Part shown: piece by piece, positions 38,301-48,599 of the stretch
Numbering within the stretch: position 1 is the first letter of the stretch
Layout: each line of letters starts with the position of its first letter
Source: Rhea pennata
Taxonomy: Eukaryota; Chordata; Aves; Rheiformes; Rheidae
NCBI RefSeq assembly: GCF_028389875.1
Contig: NC_084687.1
Location: 6,980,157 to 7,044,156, forward strand
Direction of reading: 5' to 3'
Length of the DNA: 64,000 bases
The notes under the pieces: model-generated
The model's database searches: none
What the model saw: only the letters and a program-made list of their open reading frames with translations
What the model was told of the DNA's origin: nothing
Program-made: the position numbers and the translations under genes

Positions 38301-39448
38301 CATATCCAGTGCCCAGTCCCTTTCACTCAGGAAGTCCCCCCTTCCTCATGGAACAGGGACAGTGGCTGAACAAGACTGTCCAGGGTACCTCTCCCGGCAC
38401 ACTCAGCATGCTGTAAGGTCAGGGAGCTCCACAAGGCTGGGGCCCAGGGGGCAGAAACCTTTCCCCACCCCTGGAGCAGGGCCAAGACTCCCTTTATTCC
38501 CCAGCAGTAGGGCCAAGCTCCCTCTCCTTCATCACCGAACAGTGAGGTCTTTCAAGCCCCTTCCCCAAGAGGGGCACCAAGACCCCTCTCATCCCCGAGG
38601 AACGGGCTCCCCCAAGCCCCTACCCCAAGAGGGGCACCAAGACCCCTCTCACCCCCCAGGAACGGGCTCCCCCAAGCCCCTTCCCCAAGAGGGGCACCAA
38701 GACCCCTCTCACCCCCCAGGAACGGGCTCCCCCAAACCCCTACCCCAAGAGGGGCACCAAGACCCCTCTCATCCCCCAGGAACGGGCTCCCCCAAGCCCC
38801 TACCCCAAGGGGGGCACCAAGACCCCTCTCATCCCCCAGGAACGGGCTCCCCCAAGCCCCTACCCCAAGAGGGGCACCAAGACCCCTCTCATCCCCCAGG
38901 AACGGGCTCCCCCAAGCCCCTACCCCAAGGGGGGCACCAAGACCCCTCCCGCCCCCGAGGCGCAGCCCCTGGGAGCAGGGTGCTCTCGGCACGTCCCCCC
39001 TTACCGGAGTCGGAGGCCACCAGGATGCCCTTGTCGGCCACCCAGCGCAGGTCGGCGACGCCCGCCTCGGTCTGGACGCCGGCGGTGCAGAAGCCCTCGC
39101 TGGGGGCGCGGCGGGGGTCGGCGAAGACCCAGATGGAGCCGGCCCAGCAGCGCCCTGTGAGCGCGGAGGCGCCCAGCAGCAGGGCCCCGTCTGCGGGAGG
39201 GACACGGGGGTGGGTTGGGGATGGAGGTGGCTGCGCGCCCGCCGCCCCCCCCCGCCAGGCCGCGGCCCGCTACCTGCGCGGTAGTGCGCGCCCTCCAGGT
39301 GCCGCTCCATGCAGGCGGGCGCGTTGGGCGGGATGTTCCACTCGGGCCCCGCGCCAGGACCGGCCTCGAGCTCGGGCTCGGGCTCGGGCCCGTCCGCCGG
39401 CGGGGGCGGCGGGGGCGGCGGCTGCTCGGGCGGCGGCGGCTCCTCCAT
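35318..39448 (-). CDS. WDR77: WDR77 / MEP50, methylosome WD-repeat protein, complete
   Basis: WD-repeat partner of the arginine methyltransferase PRMT5; it presents substrates such as Sm proteins and histones H2A/H4. Ten exons on the - strand are 39274-39448, 39005-39190, 38110-38251, 37981-38030, 37184-37254, 36711-36765, 36374-36445, 36162-36270, 35682-35750 and 35318-35477. They join in phase to 362 residues (human 342). The start was chosen at GCCGCCATGG, an ideal Kozak context. Recognisable blocks are [103 protein letters not shown] and [14 protein letters not shown]. The N-terminus is unlike human: about 36 Pro/Glu-rich residues without Ser or Thr. Intron 2 carries a 60-bp minisatellite. 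The gene is divergent from ATP5PB with 377 bp between start codons, as in mammals. Confidence 0.97.
38551..38960. repeat. 60-bp minisatellite in WDR77 intron 2 (about 7 units)
   Basis: Six full units lie at 60-base spacing from 38581 to 38940, with partial units on both sides. The shared core includes GGGGCACCAAGACCCCTCTC and GGAACGGGCTCCCCCAAGCC. Sequence at 38460-38550 looks like older, decayed copies. Because 60 is divisible by 3 and the unit lacks stops, repetitive long frames appear on both strands. These are not genes: the array lies inside an intron of WDR77. Confidence 0.95.
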
Positions 39449-39825
39449 GGCGGCGCGCAGCACCCCGGACCGGCGGCGGCGGCGCCCCACGTGCTTCGCG
39501 CCGCCGCCTCTCGCGAGATCTTGTGAGACTGCCCCCCCCCACGAGCGGCGCCGCCGCCTCTCGCGAGATCTTGTGGGACTGCCCCCCCGAGCGGCGCCGC
39601 CGCCTCTCGCGAGATCTTGTGGGACTGCTCACCTACCCCCTTCCCCCCCCCGCGGCGGTCCAGGGAGTGGCGGTGTCTCTCGCGAGAGTCCGCGGGACTC
39701 CCCGTCCCGCTGCGGGCAGTGGCGGCGCCGCCTCTCGCGAGAGCTGGCGCCGGCGCCATCTTGGTGCGGCGGCGGGCTGCGGTCACCGGGACGCGGAGGG
39801 TCGTTGGTATCGCGGCGGCCCCGCG
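39449..39825. promoter_or_regulatory. Bidirectional WDR77/ATP5PB promoter
   Basis: A 377-bp CpG-rich interval separates the divergent start codons and has no TATA box. It contains five TCTCGCGAGA elements. A YY1-type site (GCCATCTTGG, 39755-39764) lies about 65 bases before the ATP5PB start, a usual place for YY1 in housekeeping promoters. Both genes encode broadly expressed proteins, in line with a shared CpG-island promoter. Confidence 0.85.
39509..39742. promoter_or_regulatory. Cluster of five TCTCGCGAGA palindromes (BANP-type elements)
   Basis: Exact TCTCGCGAGA occurs at 39509-39518, 39559-39568, 39605-39614, 39678-39687 and 39733-39742. The first three are embedded in near-identical segments of 46-50 bp (each followed by TCTTGTGGGACTGC or TCTTGTGAGACTGC), so they arose by tandem duplication. 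This palindrome is a known methylation-sensitive core element of CpG-island promoters and is bound by BANP. Being palindromic, it can serve both directions. Confidence 0.85.
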
Positions 39826-42800
39826 ATGCTTTCCCGCCTCGTCCTCCGCGCCGGTGAGCCGGGTGGGAGCAGTCCCGGCTCCCTGCGGGGCGGGCGGGCG
39901 GTTGCGGGGCTGGGAGGGTCCCGCCTGGGCTGTGTCCTGACGCGCTCTCTGCCCCTCTCGTCCCGCAGCCCCGGCCGCGCTGAGGAGCCTGCCGCCTGCC
40001 CTCCCGGCTGGGTGAGTACCGCGGGGCCGCCGCTGCCCGCGGCTCGGGACTGGCGGCACGGGGCCCTCCGCCAGCCGCCGCAGAGCTTTGTCGCCGGCTG
40101 CGGCCTGGCGGGGCCTGCGGAGCGCCGGGGCGCCGCCGGGCTGGCTTTTCCCTGGGAGGCATCGCCGCCTCCTTCCGAGGAGGCCGCGGTGGCGTTGCTC
40201 TTTGAGCCTTTGGCTTTTTTAAGTTACATCACTCCTTGCTTTTGCTTTTATTTTTCCAGTTAACATTGCAGGCCTATGGAATAATCGATGTTGGGAGGCA
40301 CCTCTGGAGGTTGTTTAGCCCCACTACCTTCCCCAAAGCAGGGCTCTCTAAAACAGTCACTGTATCACAGAAAATGTGCTTGAGCTTTTGCTAAGGATTT
40401 TTTTCCCCTCAAGAAACTTACTGGAGTTTTTCTCATTATTTGTAGTATATTGCATAGTAAAAGAGCACTTCACGCAAGTCATGAACGCTTGGCCCCTCTT
40501 CCACCCCTGCCTGAGAAAGGAGGAGAAGTACGTTATGGTTTGATCCCAGAGGAGTTTTTCCAGTTTCTTTACCCTAAAACAGGAGTCACAGGTTAATATA
40601 TATATGTGTGTGCATGTGTGTGCTTTTTTTTTTTAGTCTTTATTTGGTTATGCTCACTTAGTTCTGTCCACAATTAGTACCTGGCAAATAGGTAGAATAT
40701 TAGGGGGAAAAGCTGGCTTTTCTTTCAGCATTCTGGATATAGGGAAAGCAAGGTGCTTGATTTAGCATAAGAAGAAGAGCAATTCTTATATTTTGTTATG
40801 CTTGATTCTGCAAGATGAATTATTTTTTGAGGCACTCAGAACCTTTCAATTTTACTCTTACTTGTGCCTTAAAGAAAGGCTAAAAGCATAGCATGGGCAT
40901 GAAAGAAAAAATTTTATTTGCTTACTGGGTCTCAAAACCTTTAAGCATAGACTTTTGCCTGTTTTTGAATGAGCAGAAGCTGTCAATCCCATTGAAGGTG
41001 TAACTTGCCTGTGTATCTGGTGAGCATCCTTATTGTATCCCTCTTTGTGGTGCTGTTGGATTTGTATTCTTGGTCATGGTAAAAGAGAATACTTCCTGTT
41101 CTTATTGTATGTATTAAACTATCTACCTCTTCTATGGTGGTGGTTGACTTGAATAAGTGTGTTTATACCATATACTAATAATGCTGTTTCATTTCTTTTT
41201 TTAGGACCTTATATGCTGGGAACTGGACTCCTGCTTTACTTTCTCTCTAAAGAAATCTATGTAGTTAACCATGAGACTGTTGCAGCTGCCTGCATATTGT
41301 CAGTCTTGATTTATGGTATTAAAAAATATGGCTCTGATGTAGCAGCTTTTGCAGACAAACTTAATGAGGTAAGAAAAGAAACTGTAATATAACTTTGCAC
41401 TGGTAACTCTTAAGTAATCTACTTAAATATTAAAAAACACTGCATTCAAAATCTGCCTGATGTCTTCAGAACAATGCTTAAATAAGGTGCATTAAAAATC
41501 TTATGTCAATATTGCTATATAGGTCTTCAAAAATAAAAAATTCTATGTCAGCATAAGTACTTAATGGAATGTTTTTTTTTAAGTAAGATAAATTGTGAAC
41601 TGTAGTTCTTTGTCTTAAAACTTTTAACCTCAAACCTGACACAATTCAGCTTCCTGAAACAGTTCTCAAATTGTAACGAAGAGTTTGAAAATCAGTTACA
41701 GCTTGCTTGTTTTCCTTGCATCTGTCTTGAATTCTGAAGTGTATTTGTGTATACACACATTTATATTACATGTTACATTTATTTATGTATTTTACATGTT
41801 ATACATGTGCATGTGTGCATATATGTGTGTGTGCATATATATATATATGAAATGTACATTTGTCTTCTAGGAGAAAGTTGCTACAGCTTTAACCGTGAAG
41901 AATGATGCAATTAAAGATCTTGAGACTGCAATTGAACAGGAGAAGAAGGAACAGTGGAGGGTTGAAGGCCGTAGTTATCTCTTTGATGCCAAGCGGGTAT
42001 GCTTGTCTAGCCCTACTGTCGAGTTTTATTAATGTCTTTGCTACATAATCTTAGATTACTAACTAGTTAAAAAACATTTGCGGTATGTGTGTTGCAGACT
42101 TGTCCATTTTTACCACCTGATACAATGACTTCTGTTATAGAACTGTGTTCTATTGCTGTTTTGTAATTTTGCCAAACATTAACCAGTTGGTGTCATCCTT
42201 TGTGTATAGAATAATATTGCAATGTTGCTGGAAGCTAACTACCGAGAAAGACTGCTGACAGTGTACAATGAAGTAAAGAAAAGGTTGGACTATCAAGTGG
42301 CGATGCAGCATTTGAAGCGTCAGAAAGAACAAGATCACATGATTCAATGGGTAGAGAAAAATGTTGTTCGGAGCATCACACCTCAGCAGGTACTCATTTG
42401 TTTTTAGATGCTTTACATCTTAGTCTGTAGAAATATTTACTGTCTAGTGCTTCTGGCTTAAGCCAGAAGAAGCTAGATCATCTCCTGGTGACTTCCAAGT
42501 TGAGCTCAGATGTATTGTTACTGCTGAGTAAAACCTAATGTGCCCTTTTTTTTGGTACCAGATGCTACTGGTGATTTGAGCTAGAACCGTTCATGCTGTT
42601 TGTTTTTCCAGCATAGTGCTAAGCTTGTAATAAGATACGTACCTAACAGGTCAGAGAAGTTGCTTGTAAAATTCTCTATGTAAGATTTCAGCAGTTTAGG
42701 ATCTACAGATGGATTTTAGATGTCCTCTCTCTAATGAACAAACCTGAGAATAAGAAAACAAGTGTTCCCAGCACTGCTTGCTGATGCTTTAACATAAGCC

Positions 42801-43046
42801 ATTGTTTGGCTATGAATCTCTGACTTGGTGAATTACAGTAACACCCCTTTTAGTCTCTGCCTCTTTTGACGTATCTGAAGAGAAAATCTGAAGTTCATTA
42901 GAACATATGTTTTGCTTGTTTAAATATCTTTCAGCAAGTCTGTTGTCTTAAAGTTATTTTCTTTTCTTTTGCAGCAGAAGGAGAGTATTGCAAAGTGCAT
43001 TTTAGACCTGAAAGCATTGTCGAAGAGTGCACAGATGACGGTGTAA
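39826..43046 (+). CDS. ATP5PB: ATP synthase peripheral stalk subunit b, mitochondrial, complete
   Basis: Subunit b of the mitochondrial F1Fo-ATP synthase; it anchors the stator in the inner membrane and connects to OSCP, d and F6. Seven exons are 39826-39853, 39969-40011, 40446-40591, 41205-41368, 41871-41996, 42210-42389 and 42975-43046, giving 252 residues (human 256). The N-terminus MLSRLVLRAAPAALRS is Arg-rich and fits a cleaved import presequence. Blocks VRYGLIPEEFFQFLYPKTGV and GPYMLGTGLLLYFLSKEIYV are followed by the membrane hairpin region, then GIKKYG and ADKLNE. A long polar helix follows with YRERLLTVYNEVKKRLDY, HMIQWVEKNVV and SIAKCILDL. The last acceptor is a CAGCAG tandem (42972-42977). 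Using the first AG keeps the human length (QQQKES); using the second would drop one Gln. The longest introns, 40592-41204 and 42390-42974, hold no gene; 41369-41870 has AT/GT repeats. Confidence 0.97.
41745..41851. repeat. Low-complexity AT/GT tract in ATP5PB intron 4
   Basis: Mixed ATAC, TGTG and TATA runs lie 20-125 bases before the exon 5 acceptor. It is an ordinary simple-sequence region. Confidence 0.8.
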
Positions 43047-43116
43047 CCATGCTGCATCTGGTTCCAGAGTTGTCTTCTATGACTTATTGTTGGAAACTGT
43101 ATGATTCTAATGCTTA

Positions 43117-43122
43117 ATTAAA
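43117..43122 (+). promoter_or_regulatory. Candidate poly(A) signal for ATP5PB
   Basis: ATTAAA about 71 bases after the stop codon. A short 3'UTR would suit a highly expressed housekeeping mRNA. A canonical AATAAA at 43987-43992 is the alternative. Confidence 0.5.
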
Positions 43123-45338
43123 AAACTCTACTCTCCTTGACTTGCAGTAGTAACACTGATTTCCTTTTTGCGTTCGTAGTATCTTTGTCTCCAAGATGAA
43201 CTACTATAGTTGGAGAAAGAAATGAGGAATTATATACAACCACTGTATGTGCAGTTCTGTGTGGTTCTGATTTTGTCATGAACATACCAGAGATGAGACA
43301 GAGGACTGAGTAGTAGAACTCTTCATTGTGATGCTAAAAGAGTGACTGTTTCTTGTTAGTTATCTGTGATTATGACCTACACTTTTAACAGTTGTTAAGA
43401 TGTTTTAAAAGCAAAATGAGTGCTAGTGCTCCCACTCACCTAGTTGGTAAACTGTCTGAGATTCGGAGATAATCAAGATGGATGCTCTCTGCTTTTTCAA
43501 ACAAACCCAAAAGATCTTCTATAGCAGAACTTCAAGTCAGGACATTAGCATCTCCATTTTCTATGGAAAAGAGGATATCACAGGCAGGAAACATATCGAA
43601 AGTTAGCTAAAAACATAACTTCAGTTGAAATCACCAGTACAAAAGTTGAAACAATGAAATGGATGAGTTTGCAGTTGAGGATTTTTTCTGGAAAAAGTTT
43701 GCTGTTTATCATTCCTAGCAAGGAATGAATATTGGTGATTAGTATGATAACACACTGCATAAGCATTGCTTATTTATTTATTTGGAACACTTACCTCCAC
43801 TCCCCTCCCTCCCTCAAGGATGGTGTTACATTTGAAATACATGTCCCCACAGAACAAAGCACTTAAATACATGTAATCCTATTCTTTCTACATTGAGACG
43901 TGATTTATTTAGTTACTTTTTTTGACAAGTAAGCAGCTAGCATATGCTTAAATGCTTTGTTACCTAGGTTGGTATTACATTGAGAGAATAAATATCCTTA
44001 GTGGAGTTGTTAAACTAGCTAGTGTTTTTAAAGGTTTTCCTTCTGTAACATACAAGTTTAGCAAAAGATACTCTTCATAGATAAGATAATCTTAAAAGCA
44101 AAGTTAAACTAACTTCTTAAACTGACGAAGTTTTTTTTTAACTTGCAATGGTTTCTGAAAACAAGTTTTTCATGTTTCCTCTTTTTTTAGAGAAAAACTG
44201 AAGTTGCAGAACTTCCACATTTGCATAACCCAATGTTTGAATGATGTTTGAATTCTAACTGGTTTGTCAGAGGTTCTTTTCACAAAGCAAGTGGTTATTG
44301 TGATAAGGCTTCAAAAGTTTTCTACTGTTGTATGGGTAGCAGTTTTTATGGTGTGAGGTAAGATGAAGCTTTTATAATTTACTGCTATTACTTTTATTAC
44401 TGAAAACAGTATGCTTTTAGACTTGGCTCAGGAAACTCAGGTTCTAAAAATTTGACTTTCCTAGAGTATGGGCAACTATGCTTAGCAAATGACATGCAGT
44501 ATAAAAAGATTATAGCAATAGTAAGAACGAAATGTTTAATTTCATGTTATTGCTAGGCACGCTTTATTACTTGCAATGTGCTGTTTGCAAGTCATATTAT
44601 AAGGAATACCAGGGGGATAATTTTACAATAAACTACCAGTTCCTTATCTTTACGCTCCACTAAGGTTGCATCTCCCAATACTTTCTTGTTTTGCTGGGAA
44701 AGCTGATGTAACTTGCGGGGGGGGGAGGGAGAGATGGCAAAAGAGTCTTTTTATCAAAACTTTCTGATTATGAAAACTTCCATAAAGATCTCTGTTCCAG
44801 CAGCTACAAAAATAATAGTTGGATATTTCATGTACTCCATCCTTTTGAGAGATGACAGTATGTTCATCAAAATGCAGTGACCGTGCATGCATTTACACAG
44901 AAAAAAGACTCTGGGAACTAGGATTCACACTTGCTGCCTAGTTGCCGGTTTTGTTTCAGTGAGCGTTGCACACATCTGTTGCGTATGGTTTTCATGCAGC
45001 TTGTAAAGTAAGGAAGTGAGCAGACGGGGTTAGGATAGCACATGTTGCCCAGGATTGTTCTGTTATGCGACCCTGCTTGAGTGAGGAGTTGGACTAGATG
45101 ATCTCTAGAGGCCCCTTCAAACCTCAACCATTCTGTGAAAACCACTGATAAAGACTGAAAAGTCTGTGGATTAGAAGAGGATGTTAATTTGTTTTGCTCT
45201 AACATAAACCTGTAGAAAAGTAAGCTTATCTATAGTCTGTGCCATTTTCTCAATTCTGTGTACTTACGTGTATAAATTTAACTTTGTTTCCTCCTTCCCT
45301 CTGTAGCTTCTCTTACTGGTTATTAGAGTTTGGAGAGA
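43123..45338. other. Intergenic interval between ATP5PB and the C1orf162-like gene
   Basis: AT-rich sequence with no recognised exon. It contains a G-run at 44717-44727 and a CR1 remnant at 45060-45137. The 5'UTR of the next gene probably begins near the right end: a possible splice acceptor (CCCTCTGTAG, ending 45305) precedes its start codon by 33 bases. Confidence 0.5.
45060..45137 (+). repeat. CR1 LINE 3'-end fragment
   Basis: Contains the characteristic CR1 3' sequence: GTTGGACTAGATGATCTCTA, then GAGGCCCCTTCAAACCTC and AACCATTCTGTG. This is the conserved 3'UTR end of chicken-type CR1, truncated at the 5' side as most copies are. CR1 is the dominant retrotransposon of birds and reptiles and supports the assignment of the host. 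Confidence 0.88.
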
Positions 45339-48110
45339 ATGGGAGCTTCTTCCTCAAAGTCAGATCCAGGTATCTTTAAGGAATATTTGTGGATTGAGTG
45401 TTGATGACTAAGCTGGCCTTGTCCCAACTCAAAAAGGGCTGCTGGTGGGGGCTAACTTAAGAGATCTGTGAATTTTCGGAAAGCACTACATAACTGCATG
45501 ACTTTCTAAGGCTGTTGTCAAACAATATAAGTAACTTTTTTCAGCTTAGTGTTTCAGTTTTTTATCTGCCTGATACAAAAACGTTATACTTGTATTATTT
45601 ACTTACATCTTATGCCAATAACACCTAAATAGGAACATGCCTCTGGCTGTGTAGAACTTGTCACTTGCGTTATGAGTGGACAAATTAACAAATTTTAAGA
45701 AACTTTTTTTAATCTTTTCTGTTCACTCCTAGTTACACAAGAGCCCGTTCCTTCTACAGTCACTGTGCATACCACTGTATATACCTCTACTGCTGACTCA
45801 CGAGCTTCAGAACCCAAATGCTTTATTGATAAGTAAATGCTACACCTTTATTTCCTGATTTCAAATATAAGAGAACCATGAGACTGCAGGCTTCTCTAAG
45901 GGCAATGTTGTGTAATATATTTTGTCTCTGATTTTTGAAAGATTGCTTAGAATTTCTTAGTCTGTGGACTAGATACTTGCTTCATGTTGATGCTTAGTGC
46001 AGATAAGCACCCTTTTGTCTCATGATGATTGGGATAAATGATGTATTACATTTCATAATGTTTGGTGAATATGAGATCTGCAGTTTCTTTAGCATTTCTT
46101 TTAAAAAAAAACGATGATTCTGACACACTTTTCTGTGCATCAACAGTGCTGAGATAGTCTACATATTACTAGCGTTTATCTCTGGCATCCTGTCAAGTGT
46201 TCTGGTTTTTGCAGTCATCTACCTCATCAGAAAAAGTAAGTGAGACAATAGAGGGAATAACAGTGCCAAGACAATGATATATTCAAACTTAATGACAGAG
46301 AAGAGGTTGTGCTGCACATCTTAGGCATCAAATATGCATGGTGCTAAGTTTCCATATTTTTCCTGTCTAATCTTATAGCAGAGCTGGTTTGTTGTAGGAT
46401 TCTTGTTTTCCTTAACTTAACTGATGTAGTATTGTACCTTTAGAAATATGTTCAGATTATGACTGCTTGAATAGATCATTAAAGTGTTGATGATTGTTCT
46501 TGTAACTTTTCATTAATCACCCCAGACTTTGTCCCCAGTAATAGAGCTCAAAGATTCATAAGGGGATTTTTACACAGAAGAACTAACTGTAGCACTGGTG
46601 TGTGTTTGTGTGTGTTGGAGGAGTTATTTATTCTTATTCCTAATACTGTCCATATTTGATCCTGGTTTAGCTGCTTCATGCAGGCGTATTGGAATACAAG
46701 CTCCCTTGTACTTAGGCTGCCAAACTACTTTACAGTGAAGTTGTTTGAGGACTTCAAGCATTAGTACAGTAAAGTACACGTAATAGGTACCCTTCAAGAC
46801 TGACTGCCTTCTATTTTCCTTGCCTGAGTTTCCCGTGGCGAGTAGAGAGGTAGCTCCACAACTACTTGGCAGAGAGAGCATCACATGTGATTCCATTTGC
46901 CATGATAAAAATGACCATAAGATACACTTCCTAGTGTCCTAGCACCAGAGGAGAAAGTGAAAAACAGTAATCGTGTGAAAAACAGGGCACTAATTTCTCT
47001 CTAGCTTCCTCTGACAGGAAGTAGGTGTTTTGTTGTTTCGTCTTTGAGATGGCCGCTATTGCAGGGAGGGGCTGGGTTAGCTAAAGACTTACTATCTTTT
47101 AAATAAATAACACTGCAACGATAAAAAGAGATGCTGATGAGGATAAGCTGCCTACTTTTTCCACCCACCTGATACTGATCCACAGTATTTTCTCTATTCC
47201 TCGTTGTCTCCCAATTTCCCTACTTTATAAGCTATGTGTAAGCCGTACAACCTTTGACTGGTGCCACTATACTGTGTTCGTTTTGCACCTCTTTTGCACT
47301 GCTGTCTCCAAATACATAAGTAGACAATTGAGATTGGTATCCCTCTCCTTCCTAGAGCGTAAGAGACCTCAAGAAAATTTACAGGAGCAAACTCCCACTC
47401 GGATGGCATGTGAGGCATCTGTTGAAAACATGCAGGTAAATGTCAAAACTGTTCTTTCTGTATTTCTGATACTTTATGCAAAGATTTCAGTTTTCTGATA
47501 ATGGTAAATACTAATTTGGAGGTGAGAAAAGAGGCTTGCTTCTGCAGACCTGAGTGTTAGTCATCAGGCCTTTTGACTGTTTACCCTTTGAAGCAGAAAA
47601 TACTTCTTTTACATCCCAGGCTTCAGCCTGTGTTTGTAGTAGTCCGGGGTGTTGCCTGAGGAAGCAGCTACAAAGAAGGATAGATACTCTTATTCTGTTA
47701 AAGGGCTCACGTGCCACATTCCCCACATATTCCAAGGGCTCCAGGGATAAAACAAACCACTAATTAGGGAGTTTGGGAGGGGATTTTTTTAAAAGAAGAC
47801 AAGTTTTTATGTTTTTGCTTCATGAAATTGATTCTTTGGAAGCCCTTAATACTGAGTGTTTTCACAAAATCCCAGGTTAGACTAACAATTTGTCTGATCT
47901 AGTATAGTATTTACTAAATTTCCCATGTTCAAGGACAGGCTATGACTGCTCATGGTGTGTATCACTGAAAACAGTTAAAGGTGGGAAATACATGCTGAAA
48001 TGTAGTACTCATACATTCTCTAATCCTTGCAGCTTCTCTCACAGCCTCAGAATGAGGTTACCTACACCAGTCTGGTCTTCCAGCAGAGTCCGACACCGAT
48101 GACTGTGTGA
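45339..48110 (+). CDS. C1orf162: C1orf162-like single-pass membrane protein with ITIM-type tail
   Basis: Five coding exons are 45339-45369, 45733-45832, 46147-46235, 47356-47435 and 48033-48110, giving 125 residues. Identity rests on position (between ATP5PB and ADORA3, same strand as in human) and on protein layout. The N-terminus MGASSSKSDP fits the N-myristoylation pattern (Gly2, Ser6, Lys7). A Ser/Thr-rich segment spans about 11-43. One hydrophobic span (residues 46-71, AEIVYILLAFISGILSSVLV onward) is followed by the basic stop-transfer RKKRKRP. The tail carries VTYTSL (Tyr111), which fits the ITIM consensus [SIVL]-x-Y-x-x-[ILV]. Human C1orf162 likewise begins MGG, has one span and ends with tyrosine motifs (from memory). 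There is no cleavable signal peptide and no Ig domain. Expression and function are unknown; an immune-cell adaptor is an inference from the ITIM and the neighbour ADORA3. Sequence similarity to human is low. Confidence 0.65.
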
Positions 48111-48489
48111 TAATGTGTGCAGCTTCTAGTGAAATGAGGACACTTTTCCCACATGAAACGCTATTGGAAGTGTTGTATGAAAGCATATAGTGCTCTAAGA
48201 AATGGTGCCAGCATTGCAGTATGTAACATCAGCTATTTTTATAGTTATAAGGGAGAGTTAATGCCTTCTATTCCAGCCGTTTGCCAACACTTGTTGACAA
48301 GTCATTTACTTTCTATACCTTATTTCTTCATCTGTAGAAATGTCAGTGAGTCCTTGCAATGCACTTGTAATATTTCCTTTTGTGTTTCTGCTATTGCTTT
48401 GAAATAGAACTAAAACAGGAAAATGTATTTCTATCTGTACATGTCTGTGCTCTTATGTTTCTCTATTTGGTTACTGGCTACAGGTTTCC

Positions 48490-48508
48490 TTTTTTTTTTT
48501 TTTTTTTT
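48490..48508. repeat. Poly(T) run
   Basis: Nineteen T residues in the probable 3'UTR of the C1orf162-like gene. No other retroposon hallmark was seen. Confidence 0.9.
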
Positions 48509-48566
48509 GGGTGACTGCTAAGTGCTCTGTGCTCTGATTAATTTTTCTGCTCAATGAAGCTATGGC

Positions 48567-48572
48567 AATAAA
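48567..48572 (+). promoter_or_regulatory. Poly(A) signal for the C1orf162-like gene
   Basis: Canonical AATAAA about 457 bases after the stop codon, followed by a T-rich stretch (TCTTTTTATG). This is a convincing 3' end. Confidence 0.65.
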
Positions 48573-48599
48573 ATCTTTTTATGCAAATTTTTGCTTCCT

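Noticed and set aside
38140-40263. A 707-codon open frame on the + strand
   Set aside because: It crosses WDR77 exons 1-3 in antisense, the 60-bp minisatellite, the bidirectional promoter and ATP5PB exons 1-2. Its length comes from the stop-free repeat and high GC.
48490-48508. Poly(T) run as an antisense retrocopy tail
   Set aside because: No flanking direct repeat was found, and it lies inside a plausible 3'UTR with its own poly(A) signal.
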